Source: an uncultured Gammaproteobacteria bacterium
GTDB taxonomy: Bacteria; Pseudomonadota; Gammaproteobacteria; UBA6429; Thiohalophilaceae
DNA length: 64,000 bases
Direction: 5' to 3'
Assembly (NCBI GenBank): GCA_913064945.1
Contig: CAJYAN010000001.1
Location: 186,001 to 250,000, forward strand
Position numbers and translations under genes: made by a program. Shown here piece after piece: positions 8,367 to 14,849 of this stretch. Under the pieces are notes generated by a model that saw only the letters and a program-made list of their open reading frames with translations, ran no database searches and had not been told where the DNA came from. Positions within the stretch are counted from its first letter, which is position 1. Each line of letters starts with the position of its first letter.

Positions 8367-8376
8367 CTCGATACTA
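8348..8376 (-). repeat. Inverted GAGG-type repeat, right flank of the S23 gene
   Basis: cgccactcgttcctcgtga followed by ctcgatac is the inverted form of the repeat at 7930. A degenerate copy (actcgttcattgtgactcg) precedes the tRNA pseudogene at 9959 in the same relative position. Confidence 0.5.
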
Positions 8377-8384
8377 TTTTTTAT

Positions 8385-8460
8385 TGGCGCGTAGCTCAGT
8401 TGGTAGAGCGACGGTCTCTGACACCGTAGGTCCTAGGTTCGAGCCCTAGCGCGCCAGCCA
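8385..8460 (+). tRNA. tRNA-Gln (anticodon CUG)
   Basis: A complete cloverleaf of 76 nt can be drawn. The acceptor stem opens with U1-A72 and the discriminator is G73, both Gln identity elements. D stem GCTC/GAGC, anticodon stem ACGGT/ACCGT with loop CTCTGAC giving anticodon CTG, and T stem CTAGG/CCTAG with TTCGAGC loop are all intact. The CCA end is encoded (8458-8460). A terminator follows within 11 bases. Confidence 0.95.
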
Positions 8461-8470
8461 ACAAATAAAA

Positions 8471-8496
8471 AAACCGGCCTCTGGCCGGTTTTTTTA
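8471..8496 (+). terminator. Intrinsic terminator after tRNA-Gln
   Basis: AAACCGGCC (8471-8479), loop TCT and GGCCGGTTT (8483-8491) form a perfect stem that continues into TTTTT. Confidence 0.9.
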
Positions 8497-8499
8497 TTT

Positions 8500-8533
8500 G
8501 AGGCACCAGGCTCGAGTAACGAGGATCGAGGCC
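8500..8533 (+). repeat. GAGG-type repeat
   Basis: The segment gaggcaccaggctcgagta with acgaggatcgagg matches the motif family seen near 2882 and 7930. Confidence 0.45.
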
Positions 8534-8573
8534 ACCTTTCTCGATGATTATGTGTAATCACGCTGTCCTATTA

Positions 8574-8677
8574 ACTCCCTCTCCCACTGGGAGAGGGTTG
8601 GGGTGAGGGGATACCCTATAGGCAACACTTTGTTTTATTGATCCCCTCATCCTAACCTTCTCCCGGAGGGAGAAGGA
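8574..8677. repeat. Paired CTCTCCC palindromes (MITE/REPIN-like element)
   Basis: CCCTCTCCCACTGGGAGAGG and CCTTCTCCCGGAGGGAGAAG are each self-complementary. Between them the strings GGTGAGGGGAT and ATCCCCTCATCC pair with each other, so the whole element can fold into a three-stem cruciform. Closely similar CTCTCCC...GGGAGAGGG elements are widespread in proteobacteria. The rest of 8534-8890 shows no gene. Confidence 0.8.
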
Positions 8678-8891
8678 ATGCTCCAATTTTAGAGTTGTGT
8701 AATTTCATGTCAAAGATGCGTTCGAATAGAACTATCGTTTCCAATATCAGCAGATTTACTGCATATAGCCATGATGTTAGCGGGACATCAGTGATGCGTA
8801 ATATTGTATTCCCCTGAGATTTACTCCTCGACCTGTCGGCCCTTAAAATAAGGGCGACTTTATTTGTTTTACATCATGTTGATTTTGAAAT

Positions 8892-8992
8892 TGTAGGAGC
8901 GCCGCCCTCGGCGCGATTGCCATAAATACATCTCGCGCCGAGGGCGGCGTTTATACTCGCCATTCTGTGATGGATGGCGGGTGCTCCTACGT
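8892..8992. repeat. REPIN-type palindrome pair
   Basis: GTAGGAGCGCCGCCCTCGGC and CGCGCCGAGGGCGGCG form inverted arms around TTGCCATAAATACATC, and a further GGTGCTCCTACG closes the outer end. It is a diverged single unit of the REP family upstream of the MNT gene. Confidence 0.8.
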
Positions 8993-9103
8993 GAAACTAA
9001 TACTGACAAGCAACCCGGGACGAATGATCTGCGGCACGGCTGAGGCCACCTGCATGATGCTTCGACCCTGTTGCTTAAACCACTTCTAGTCTATTATTAG
9101 CCA

Positions 9104-9508
9104 ATGTCGATAAACATATCACAGCAAAACATGCAGATGGCCGTTGATCTTCTCGTTAAACACTATCAGCCAGCCGCTGTCTTGTTATATGGTTCCAGGG
9201 CAAAGGGGCAGGCACGAAGTGATAGTGACATCGACCTCGCCTTATTGTTGAACAGACAGTCGTTACCGGACAGTTTCGAACTGGCAAAAACACAGACAGA
9301 TCTTGAAGCCTTACTGAAAAATGACGTGGATCTGGTTATATTGGATAAGGCATCGCCGATACTCGCGATGCAGATTCTGCGTAACCATCAAATGCTTTAT
9401 CAAATTCCCCCAGATGTCATGGATGATTTTACCGTAAAAGCAACCGGCGAATATTTTGATCTCAAATATAGTCGCGAGTTAATTGAAAAGCAGTTATTAG
9501 CATCATGA
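9104..9508 (+). CDS. MntA-type nucleotidyltransferase antitoxin
   Basis: The 134-residue protein is a minimal nucleotidyltransferase. It carries LLYGSRAKGQARSDSDIDLA (about residues 30-49), which contains the GSxxxG and DxD catalytic motif, and a third Asp in DVDLVILD near residue 85. In MNT/HEPN toxin-antitoxin systems this enzyme AMPylates and so silences the HEPN RNase. Its TGA overlaps the ATG of the hepT remnant (ATGA at 9505-9508), the usual coupling. The toxin partner is broken, so the antitoxin may be a leftover. The pair lies between tRNA-Gln and its degenerate copy. Confidence 0.85.
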   Translation: MSINISQQNMQMAVDLLVKHYQPAAVLLYGSRAKGQARSDSDIDLALLLNRQSLPDSFELAKTQTDLEALLKNDVDLVILDKASPILAMQILRNHQMLYQIPPDVMDDFTVKATGEYFDLKYSRELIEKQLLAS

Positions 9509-9809
9509 TCGATGACATTCTACTGGCGAAACTGGCCAGGCATCGATTGATGTTGCCGCATGGTATATCTCCAATCAGCACCTTGGTCTACCGGACACAC
9601 TCAAAGCGCATTTTACGATGCTGCGTGAAGTGAACGTTATTGATACTGAATTATGCGAAAGACTAGAGGCCATGGTAGGTTTTCGAAATATCGCGGTACA
9701 CCAATATCAGCAACTGAATCTGGATATTCTAAAAACGATCATAAGTTCTAGGCTCAGTGATCTGGACACCTTTGTCGTCGCCATTAAGGCAAAGCTCGTT
9801 GATGAATAA
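9505..9809 (+). pseudogene. Degenerate HepT (HEPN RNase toxin)
   Basis: The start codon overlaps the antitoxin stop and encodes MIDDILLAKLAR, a normal HepT N terminus. At about 9540 the family sequence resumes in another frame as ASIDVAAWYISNQHLGLP and continues to the end at 9809. The helix region that normally carries FTKQD and NLQRA is missing, so an internal deletion of about 30-45 codons with a frameshift is inferred. The RNase motif R-x4-H survives as RNIAVHQY in the downstream frame. The product cannot be a complete toxin. Confidence 0.8.
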
Positions 9810-9858
9810 CATGCACTATATTTTTCATTCGATGTTGTTGTAAACATCAGGACAAATT

Positions 9859-9925
9859 CTCTCGCGCCGGGTGTGGTGCATCTACCAAAACAAAACCTCC
9901 TTCCTTGTAGGAGTGGCGTCCTCTC
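9859..9925. repeat. Degenerate REP element
   Basis: CTCGCGCCGGGTGTGGTGCA and TGTAGGAGTGGCGTCCTC are worn copies of the two array-A half-units, joined by a short CAAAACAAAACCTCC linker. Confidence 0.6.
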
Positions 9926-9958
9926 TACTCGTTCATTGTGACTCGTCATTATTTTAAT

Positions 9959-10034
9959 TGGCGCGTAGTCCGGCTGGTAGAGCGAGGGTCTCTGACTCCC
10001 TGGGTCTTAGGTTTGTTCCCTGGCGCGCCCGGCT
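9959..10034 (+). pseudogene. Degenerate second copy of tRNA-Gln(CUG)
   Basis: The segment is colinear with the tRNA at 8385 and keeps the anticodon loop CTCTGAC. It has lost key features: position 72 no longer pairs with U1, the CCA is replaced by GCT, A14 is G, the T loop reads TTTGTTC instead of TTCGAGC, and the D stem has a C-A mismatch. The anticodon stem shows a paired change at 28/42 (C-G to G-C) but a T-T mismatch at 31/39. A functional tRNA is unlikely. The upstream 30 bp also resemble those of the intact tRNA. Confidence 0.8.
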
Positions 10035-10042
10035 AACAGAAT

Positions 10043-10067
10043 AAAAAACCCCTTCAAGGGATTTTTA
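10043..10067 (+). terminator. Intrinsic terminator after the tRNA pseudogene
   Basis: AAAAACCCCTT and AAGGGATTTTT form a hairpin with one mismatch, ending in T-rich sequence. It mirrors the terminator behind the intact tRNA. Confidence 0.65.
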
Positions 10068-10141
10068 TCGCCTTTATTTTTTATCCAGCAAAATACGGTA
10101 TGCTTGTAGCTTTAGAACTCAAGCACAGAGTGTTACTTAAT

Positions 10142-11932
10142 ATGGCCAAGAAAAACGTCTTGACGCGCGCTAAGAAACAAAAGGCCGTGGCGCTCCTGCA
10201 GCTGGGTAATCCGGCTGAAGCCAGACCCTTGTTAGAACAGGTTTGTCGTATCGACCGTTCCGATATCGAAGCGCAATTCATGCTGGGAACGGCCAATGGC
10301 ATGCTGGGTGAACATGGCAAGGCTGAACAGGCTTTCCGCCAAATGTTACTACTAAGCCCCCATCACCCGGACGCCAATAACAATCTGGGTTTGAGTCTGG
10401 AGGCTCAGGGTCAATCTGGTGAGGCGATCCAGTATTTTGAAAAGGCGGTACAGCGGGTACCAGACAATGCCGATTTCGTTTTTAACTATGCCAACGCACT
10501 AGAAACGCTGGGAAAATTAAAGCTGGCTAGAGAGCAATATGAAAATGCGATTAGCCTAAAACCAAATTATCCCGATGCGTATTGCAATTTGGGAAATGTG
10601 TTGCAGGCAGAAGGAGACTATTCTCAGGCAGTTGACGCATTTGAAAAGGCCATTTCACTTAGTCCGGATTTTGCGAGGCAGTATCCACAAGTTTATATCA
10701 ATTTGGGTAATGCCTTGACGGACGTGGGTCGGGACGAGGCGGCACTGCAGGCTTATCAGCGGGCGGTTGCACTACAGAGTGATAATGCGGGTGTATACCT
10801 GGCGCTGGGAAGCGCATATCTACAACACGGTGATTGGCAAGCCGCCGCCGAGGCATTTCGTTATGTTATCAGTCTTAATCCTGTATCAGGCAGTGCCTAC
10901 CGAAACCTCGTTCAGACGAGGCGTTATACAGAACGAGACAGTGATGTCGATTCCATGGAATCTATTATTATGCGTGAAGAAGTGGATAATCAGGATAAAA
11001 CGGAGCTGGCTTTCGCACTGGGCAAAGTCTATGGCGATCTCAAGGATGATGCCAGGTCATTTGACTATTACCTGCAGGGCAATATGCTCAAACGTCAGGG
11101 TCTCGACTATCATATTGAACAGGACAGGGAATTTTTCGCGTTAATTAAACAGATCATCACACCGGAATTTTTACAGCGACATGCCGGTGTTGGAATCGAT
11201 GAGACCGCGCCGATTTTTATTGTCGGTATGCCACGCTCCGGTACGTCCTTAACCGAACAAATCCTCGCCAGTCATTCACAGGTATATGGTGCGGGCGAAT
11301 TGAATGACCTGCGTATTGTGACTGAGCAGGCTTGTGAAAAACATGCAGACAAATATCCAACGGGATTGAGGCAGTCAAATGACTCCGGCTTGTCACAAAT
11401 TGCAGTCAATTACCTCGAACGTCTGCACGCCTATGCACCGGCTGCGCGGCGGATTACCGACAAGATGCCGCACAACTTTTTATATGTGGGTTTGATCCAT
11501 TTATTATTGCCAAATGCCAGAATCATTCATTGTCAGCGCAATCCAATGGACAATGCCTTATCAATATTTAAAATGCACTTTACAAGCGGTGTCTCCAGCC
11601 ATCCTTATGCCTACAACTTAACTGAATTAGGTCAGTACTATTGTTTATATCAGGAGTTGATGGATTACTGGCGTCAGTTGATTCCCGACAGTTTTTATGA
11701 ACTACGTTACGAAGACCTGGTGTTAGATCAGGAGGCGCAGACTCGACGTTTGCTGGACTATTGTGAGTTACCGTGGCAAGACACTTGTCTGACGTTTCAT
11801 CGTACAGAACGCGTGGTACGTACCGCGAGCCTCGCCCAGGTGCGCCAGCCTATTCATGCCGGGTCCGTAGAAGGATGGCGACGTTTCGAGTCGCAGCTGG
11901 AGCCTTTTGCTCGTGCTCTCGAACAGGGATAA
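10142..11932 (+). CDS. TPR-repeat sulfotransferase
   Basis: The 596-residue protein joins about seven TPR repeats (residues 1-280; for example NNLGLSLEAQGQSGEAIQYF and YCNLGNVLQAEGDYSQAVDA) to a C-terminal sulfotransferase domain. The PAPS-binding loop is FIVGMPRSGTSLTEQILASH near residue 360. The second PAPS signature region is around RIIHCQRNPMDNALSIFK near residue 460, and YELRYEDLVLDQEAQTRRLL follows. Similar TPR-sulfotransferases occur in marine and sulfur bacteria and probably sulfate a protein or surface glycan. The ATG at 10142 is preferred; a start at 10100 adds an unlikely MLVALELKHRVLLN. Neighbours give no substrate clue. Confidence 0.85.
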   Translation: MAKKNVLTRAKKQKAVALLQLGNPAEARPLLEQVCRIDRSDIEAQFMLGTANGMLGEHGKAEQAFRQMLLLSPHHPDANNNLGLSLEAQGQSGEAIQYFEKAVQRVPDNADFVFNYANALETLGKLKLAREQYENAISLKPNYPDAYCNLGNVLQAEGDYSQAVDAFEKAISLSPDFARQYPQVYINLGNALTDVGRDEAALQAYQRAVALQSDNAGVYLALGSAYLQHGDWQAAAEAFRYVISLNPVSGSAYRNLVQTRRYTERDSDVDSMESIIMREEVDNQDKTELAFALGKVYGDLKDDARSFDYYLQGNMLKRQGLDYHIEQDREFFALIKQIITPEFLQRHAGVGIDETAPIFIVGMPRSGTSLTEQILASHSQVYGAGELNDLRIVTEQACEKHADKYPTGLRQSNDSGLSQIAVNYLERLHAYAPAARRITDKMPHNFLYVGLIHLLLPNARIIHCQRNPMDNALSIFKMHFTSGVSSHPYAYNLTELGQYYCLYQELMDYWRQLIPDSFYELRYEDLVLDQEAQTRRLLDYCELPWQDTCLTFHRTERVVRTASLAQVRQPIHAGSVEGWRRFESQLEPFARALEQG

Positions 11933-12380
11933 GGTGGCATGGGAATAACGGATAGCACGGGTTGTCGCGAGTGATCTGCCTTGTGTGCCCCTACTAACCA
12001 GTGACCACCCACAAAATATTCATTAGTGTGAATGTGACCAAATCACACTACAGTGCCAGCACCTAACAGGGTGACACACTATAGAATATAACTATATGCC
12101 TCAAGTCGGGTCTGTCATTACGCGGTCAACAAATGTTGCATAAACACAACATAAAGGTGAGCAAAAAATTTACCTGGTGGCCACGTTACCACCAGACACA
12201 AGCTGAACAAAAAACACACAACAAATCAATAGATTAGATTATTCTAATGTGAGTGATTCACAACGCATTGATAAACAAGAATAATATTGAAATTTTAGTC
12301 TGTAAGTAGCGTTTCAGGGAAATTATCGTTGTAAAAAAGCAACAAAAATGGGAAGTGTGTTGTATTTTTGGAATTAATTG
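11933..12380. other. Long non-coding region upstream of the porin
   Basis: About 450 bp without a gene. It is A+T-rich from 12000 onward and contains several short inverted repeats, such as TTAGTGTGAATGTGACC followed by AAATCACACT near 12030, and CACATTAGAATAATCTAA-like sequence near 12235. It probably carries regulator sites for the porin; none can be named. Confidence 0.4.
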
Positions 12381-12409
12381 TTGCGCCCATATCACCGCTG
12401 GGGTATAAA
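12381..12409 (+). promoter_or_regulatory. Likely sigma70 promoter of the porin gene
   Basis: TTGCGC (12381-12386) and TATAAA (12404-12409) are 17 bp apart. The transcript would have a leader of about 50 nt before the ribosome-binding site TTAGGAG at about 12455. Confidence 0.6.
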
Positions 12410-12466
12410 TGCCCTCGGAGTTTATACTCAACATATCAACCAACTCATAATAATTAGGAGTTACAC

Positions 12467-13468
12467 ATGAACAAGAAACTAATTGCTTTGGCAGTTGCGG
12501 CCAGTGTTGCTGCGCCAATCGTTGCCTCTGCGGACGTCAGTGTATACGGCGTAGCCCAGATGGAACTTTATAGCAAGAAGCTTGGTAGCACGACTACTAC
12601 CAACATGGGCGATGATTATGGCCAGAGCCGCGTAGGCGTTAAATGGTCTGAAGACCTCGGCGGCGGTCTGGCTGCTGTTGGTTTGATTGAGCTTGGCCCT
12701 AATGCTTATAAAGGTTCTACCGCGAATAACACCACTGGTCTGTATACTCGTAATGCACACCTGGGTCTGAAGGGTTCATTCGGTCAGGTCGTTTTCGGTA
12801 CTACCCTGCAGCCATATAAATACGCCGGTGGTGTTAAGTATGATGCCTTTGTTGCTACAGCGGCACAGGCACGTGGTACTGGTGGTATGTTAGGTACTGC
12901 TTTTGGCCAGAATGGTTACTTCGGTAACTCCATTGCCTATACCGGCAAGTTCGGTAATACCAAGGTGGCGGTTTCGACTTCACTCGCAGAAAATACAGAA
13001 GCTGCCCAGTACAGAGGTCACAAGGGCGACCTGATGGCCGCTGTAACAGTTGGTCTGGGTAAGGGTGCTGAAGTTGGTGTTGCTTACGCCAACGACAAAT
13101 ATAATGCTGTAAGTGCTACATCAGGTACATCTGGTCAGACTAACAGCAAGGTCTTTGGTAAGTACACCATGGGTCCTCACCAGATCCTGGCGCAGTATGA
13201 AAACCATACCGGTAATGGTGCTGGCGCTGACTCCAAGGTCATGTTCCTGGGTTACCGTTTCACCATGGGCATGAACAAGTTTGTTGTTCAGCTGGGTAAT
13301 ACAGACGTTAAAGGTGGTAGTACTGCTGACGTTAAATACGCAGCCATTGGTGCCATCCACAACATGAGCAAGAAGACTAGTGCCTTCGTCGCCTATCGTA
13401 AGACAGATAAAAATGGTTCAACTAACGATGAAACCATTACAACTGTTGGTATGAAGACCAAGTTCTAA
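12467..13468 (+). CDS. Outer-membrane porin (Gram-negative porin family)
   Basis: The 333-residue precursor has a signal peptide (MNKKLIALAVAASVAAPIVA, cleavage after ASA) followed by DVSVYGVAQMEL, the usual first strand of Burkholderia/Neisseria-type general porins. Alternating hydrophobic strands continue to the C-terminal TVGMKTKF, with the terminal Phe needed for BAM assembly. A GFGN-like loop region and NTHLGL-type motif appear as YTRNAHLGLKGSFGQVVFGT. The protein should form a trimeric 16-stranded channel. It has a strong ribosome-binding site (TTAGGAGTTACAC), its own promoter and a strong terminator, so it is monocistronic and probably highly expressed. Confidence 0.9.
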   Translation: MNKKLIALAVAASVAAPIVASADVSVYGVAQMELYSKKLGSTTTTNMGDDYGQSRVGVKWSEDLGGGLAAVGLIELGPNAYKGSTANNTTGLYTRNAHLGLKGSFGQVVFGTTLQPYKYAGGVKYDAFVATAAQARGTGGMLGTAFGQNGYFGNSIAYTGKFGNTKVAVSTSLAENTEAAQYRGHKGDLMAAVTVGLGKGAEVGVAYANDKYNAVSATSGTSGQTNSKVFGKYTMGPHQILAQYENHTGNGAGADSKVMFLGYRFTMGMNKFVVQLGNTDVKGGSTADVKYAAIGAIHNMSKKTSAFVAYRKTDKNGSTNDETITTVGMKTKF

Positions 13469-13493
13469 TAATAATATTTATTAGTAACTATTG

Positions 13494-13519
13494 AACGGGA
13501 CCTTCGGGTCCCGTTTTTT
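13494..13519 (+). terminator. Strong intrinsic terminator of the porin gene
   Basis: AACGGGACC (13494-13502), a UUCG tetraloop, and GGTCCCGTT (13507-13515) form a perfect nine-pair stem followed by TTTT. Confidence 0.95.
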
Positions 13520-13532
13520 ATTGCCTGATAAA

Positions 13533-14052
13533 AAGGTAGGAGTGCCGCCCCCGGCGCGATTCGATATACCGGCAGGCCATCGCGGCGAGGGCGCCATTCT
13601 TACAGGGGTGTGTATTGATTTTTTCGGTAGGAGCGCCGATTCGATATACCGGCAGCCATCGCGGCGAGGGCGCCGCTCCTACGGGGGTGTGGAGTTATTT
13701 TTTTCGGTAGGAGCGCCGCCCCCGGCGCGATTCGATATACCGGCAGGCCATCGCGGCGAGGGCACCGCTCCTACAGGGGTGTGTATTGATTTTTTCGGTA
13801 GGAGCGCCGCCCCCGGCGCGATTCGATTTACCGGCAGCCATCGCGGCGAGGGCGCCGCTCCTACGGGGGTGTGGATTGATTTTTTCGGTAGGAGCGCCGC
13901 CCCCGGCGCGATTCAATATACCGGCAGCCATCGCGGCGAGGGCGCCGCTCCTACGAGGGTGTGGATTGATTTTTTTCGGTAGGAGCGCCGCCCCCGGCAC
14001 GAATCGTTATACCGGCAGGCCATCGCGGCGAGGGCACCACCCTTACGGGATA
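13533..14052. repeat. REPIN tandem array D (six units of about 90 bp)
   Basis: Units begin with GGTAGGAG near 13535, 13626, 13706, 13797, 13887 and 13979. Each contains GGTAGGAGCGCCGCCCCCGG, the linker GATTCGATATACCGGCAGCC and the inverted arm ATCGCGGCGAGGGCGCCGCT. Inter-unit linkers read GGGGGTGTGGATTGATTTTT or close variants. Unit 2 lacks about 11 bases of the first arm (CCCCCGGCGC region). Long open frames across the array are by-products of the repeat. It separates the porin from the MazEF-type pair. Confidence 0.92.
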
Positions 14053-14134
14053 AGGGTTTTGATTTATTAGCCCTAATCTCTTGGTCGGGAAAAATTATTC
14101 TTAAATAATATAGAGTTAGCCGGTATTCTTGGGT

Positions 14135-14181
14135 TTGCCAGGTTGTCGCAGAATTTGCTAGTATTACGGTATTACCGTAAT
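14135..14181 (+). promoter_or_regulatory. Promoter and palindromic operator of the MazEF-type pair
   Basis: TTGCCA (14135-14140) and TAGTAT (14159-14164) are 18 bp apart. A perfect inverted repeat, ATTACGGT-ATT-ACCGTAAT (14163-14181), overlaps the end of the -10 box and the predicted start site. This is the position expected for antitoxin autorepression. Confidence 0.7.
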
Positions 14182-14195
14182 GATGGGTGAGTAAA

Positions 14196-14441
14196 GTGAC
14201 ACATTCAGTTGTTTCCAGCAAATTAACCAGAAAATATCAGGCCACTATTCCTGAAGATGTTCGAAAGGTCCTGGGTCTGGGGCCAGGGGACTCGGTTGCC
14301 TTTGATATTGATGATGCAACAGACAGGGTTATTTTACGTAAGGCGACAGATCTGGACATGCGTTTTGCGCAGGCGGTTGGTGATACCCTGACCAGCGAGT
14401 GGCTATCCGATAATGATGAGGAAGCTTATTGTGGCTTATGA
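14196..14441 (+). CDS. AbrB/MazE-family antitoxin
   Basis: The roughly 81-residue protein has an N-terminal SpoVT-AbrB swapped-hairpin domain: SSKLTRKYQATIPEDVRKVL, then GLGPGDSVAFDIDDATDRVIL. The acidic C-terminal part (SEWLSDNDEEAY) would bind the toxin. Two GTG starts are possible, 14187 and 14196; the latter is preferred because GGGTGAG lies just before it. The gene overlaps the toxin gene by 11 bases and is preceded by a palindromic operator, so autoregulation is likely. It follows REPIN array D. Confidence 0.85.
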   Translation: MTHSVVSSKLTRKYQATIPEDVRKVLGLGPGDSVAFDIDDATDRVILRKATDLDMRFAQAVGDTLTSEWLSDNDEEAYCGL

Positions 14442-14772
14442 GGCCTATGACGTCGTTGTCGTCCCCTTCCCATTCACAGATCGCGAATCGACTAAACGAA
14501 GACCTGCCCTGGTATTATCGAAGCTGTCCAGTTTCAGTCAACCTTCCGCTCATTCTGTTCTGGCGATGATTACCAGTGAAAAGAACGACCCCTGGCCACT
14601 GGATACACGTATTAGTGATCTAGCCAGTGCGGGTTTATCCGCAGCATCGGTGTTGCGCATGAAATTATTTACACTGGACAATCGTTTGATACTGAAGAAG
14701 ATTGGTATACTAGCGCCGAATGATCAAAAAGCCTTTCAGATTAATCTCGATCATCTATTAGCCACTAGCTAA
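14431..14772 (+). CDS. MazF/PemK-family endoribonuclease toxin
   Basis: The 113-residue protein starts VAYEAYDVVVVPFPFTDRES, then KRRPALVLS, the core of the PemK/MazF fold, where the conserved Arg and the following Thr/Ser contribute to RNA cleavage. ITSEKNDPWPLDT matches the region around the second catalytic residue, and SVLRMKLFTLDNRLI fits the dimer strand. A GTG start at 14431 is preferred, preceded by GAGGAAG; an ATG at 14413 would overlap the antitoxin by 29 bases. The overlapping antitoxin gene makes a type II toxin-antitoxin pair. Both genes look intact. Confidence 0.83.
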   Translation: MAYEAYDVVVVPFPFTDRESTKRRPALVLSKLSSFSQPSAHSVLAMITSEKNDPWPLDTRISDLASAGLSAASVLRMKLFTLDNRLILKKIGILAPNDQKAFQINLDHLLATS

Positions 14773-14849
14773 TATTCTACCGGTACACATTCTTGTGGTC
14801 TGCCACTCGTACTATTTTATAAACTTTAAACACGCTAAACGGTAATTTG

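Noticed and set aside
9959-10034. Second functional tRNA-Gln
   Set aside because: The acceptor end, D stem, T loop and CCA are damaged, so it is called a pseudogene.
13491-14000. Long open frames of 100-163 codons on both strands
   Set aside because: They run through the REPIN array and porin terminator, repeat the same peptide each unit and have no ribosome-binding sites.
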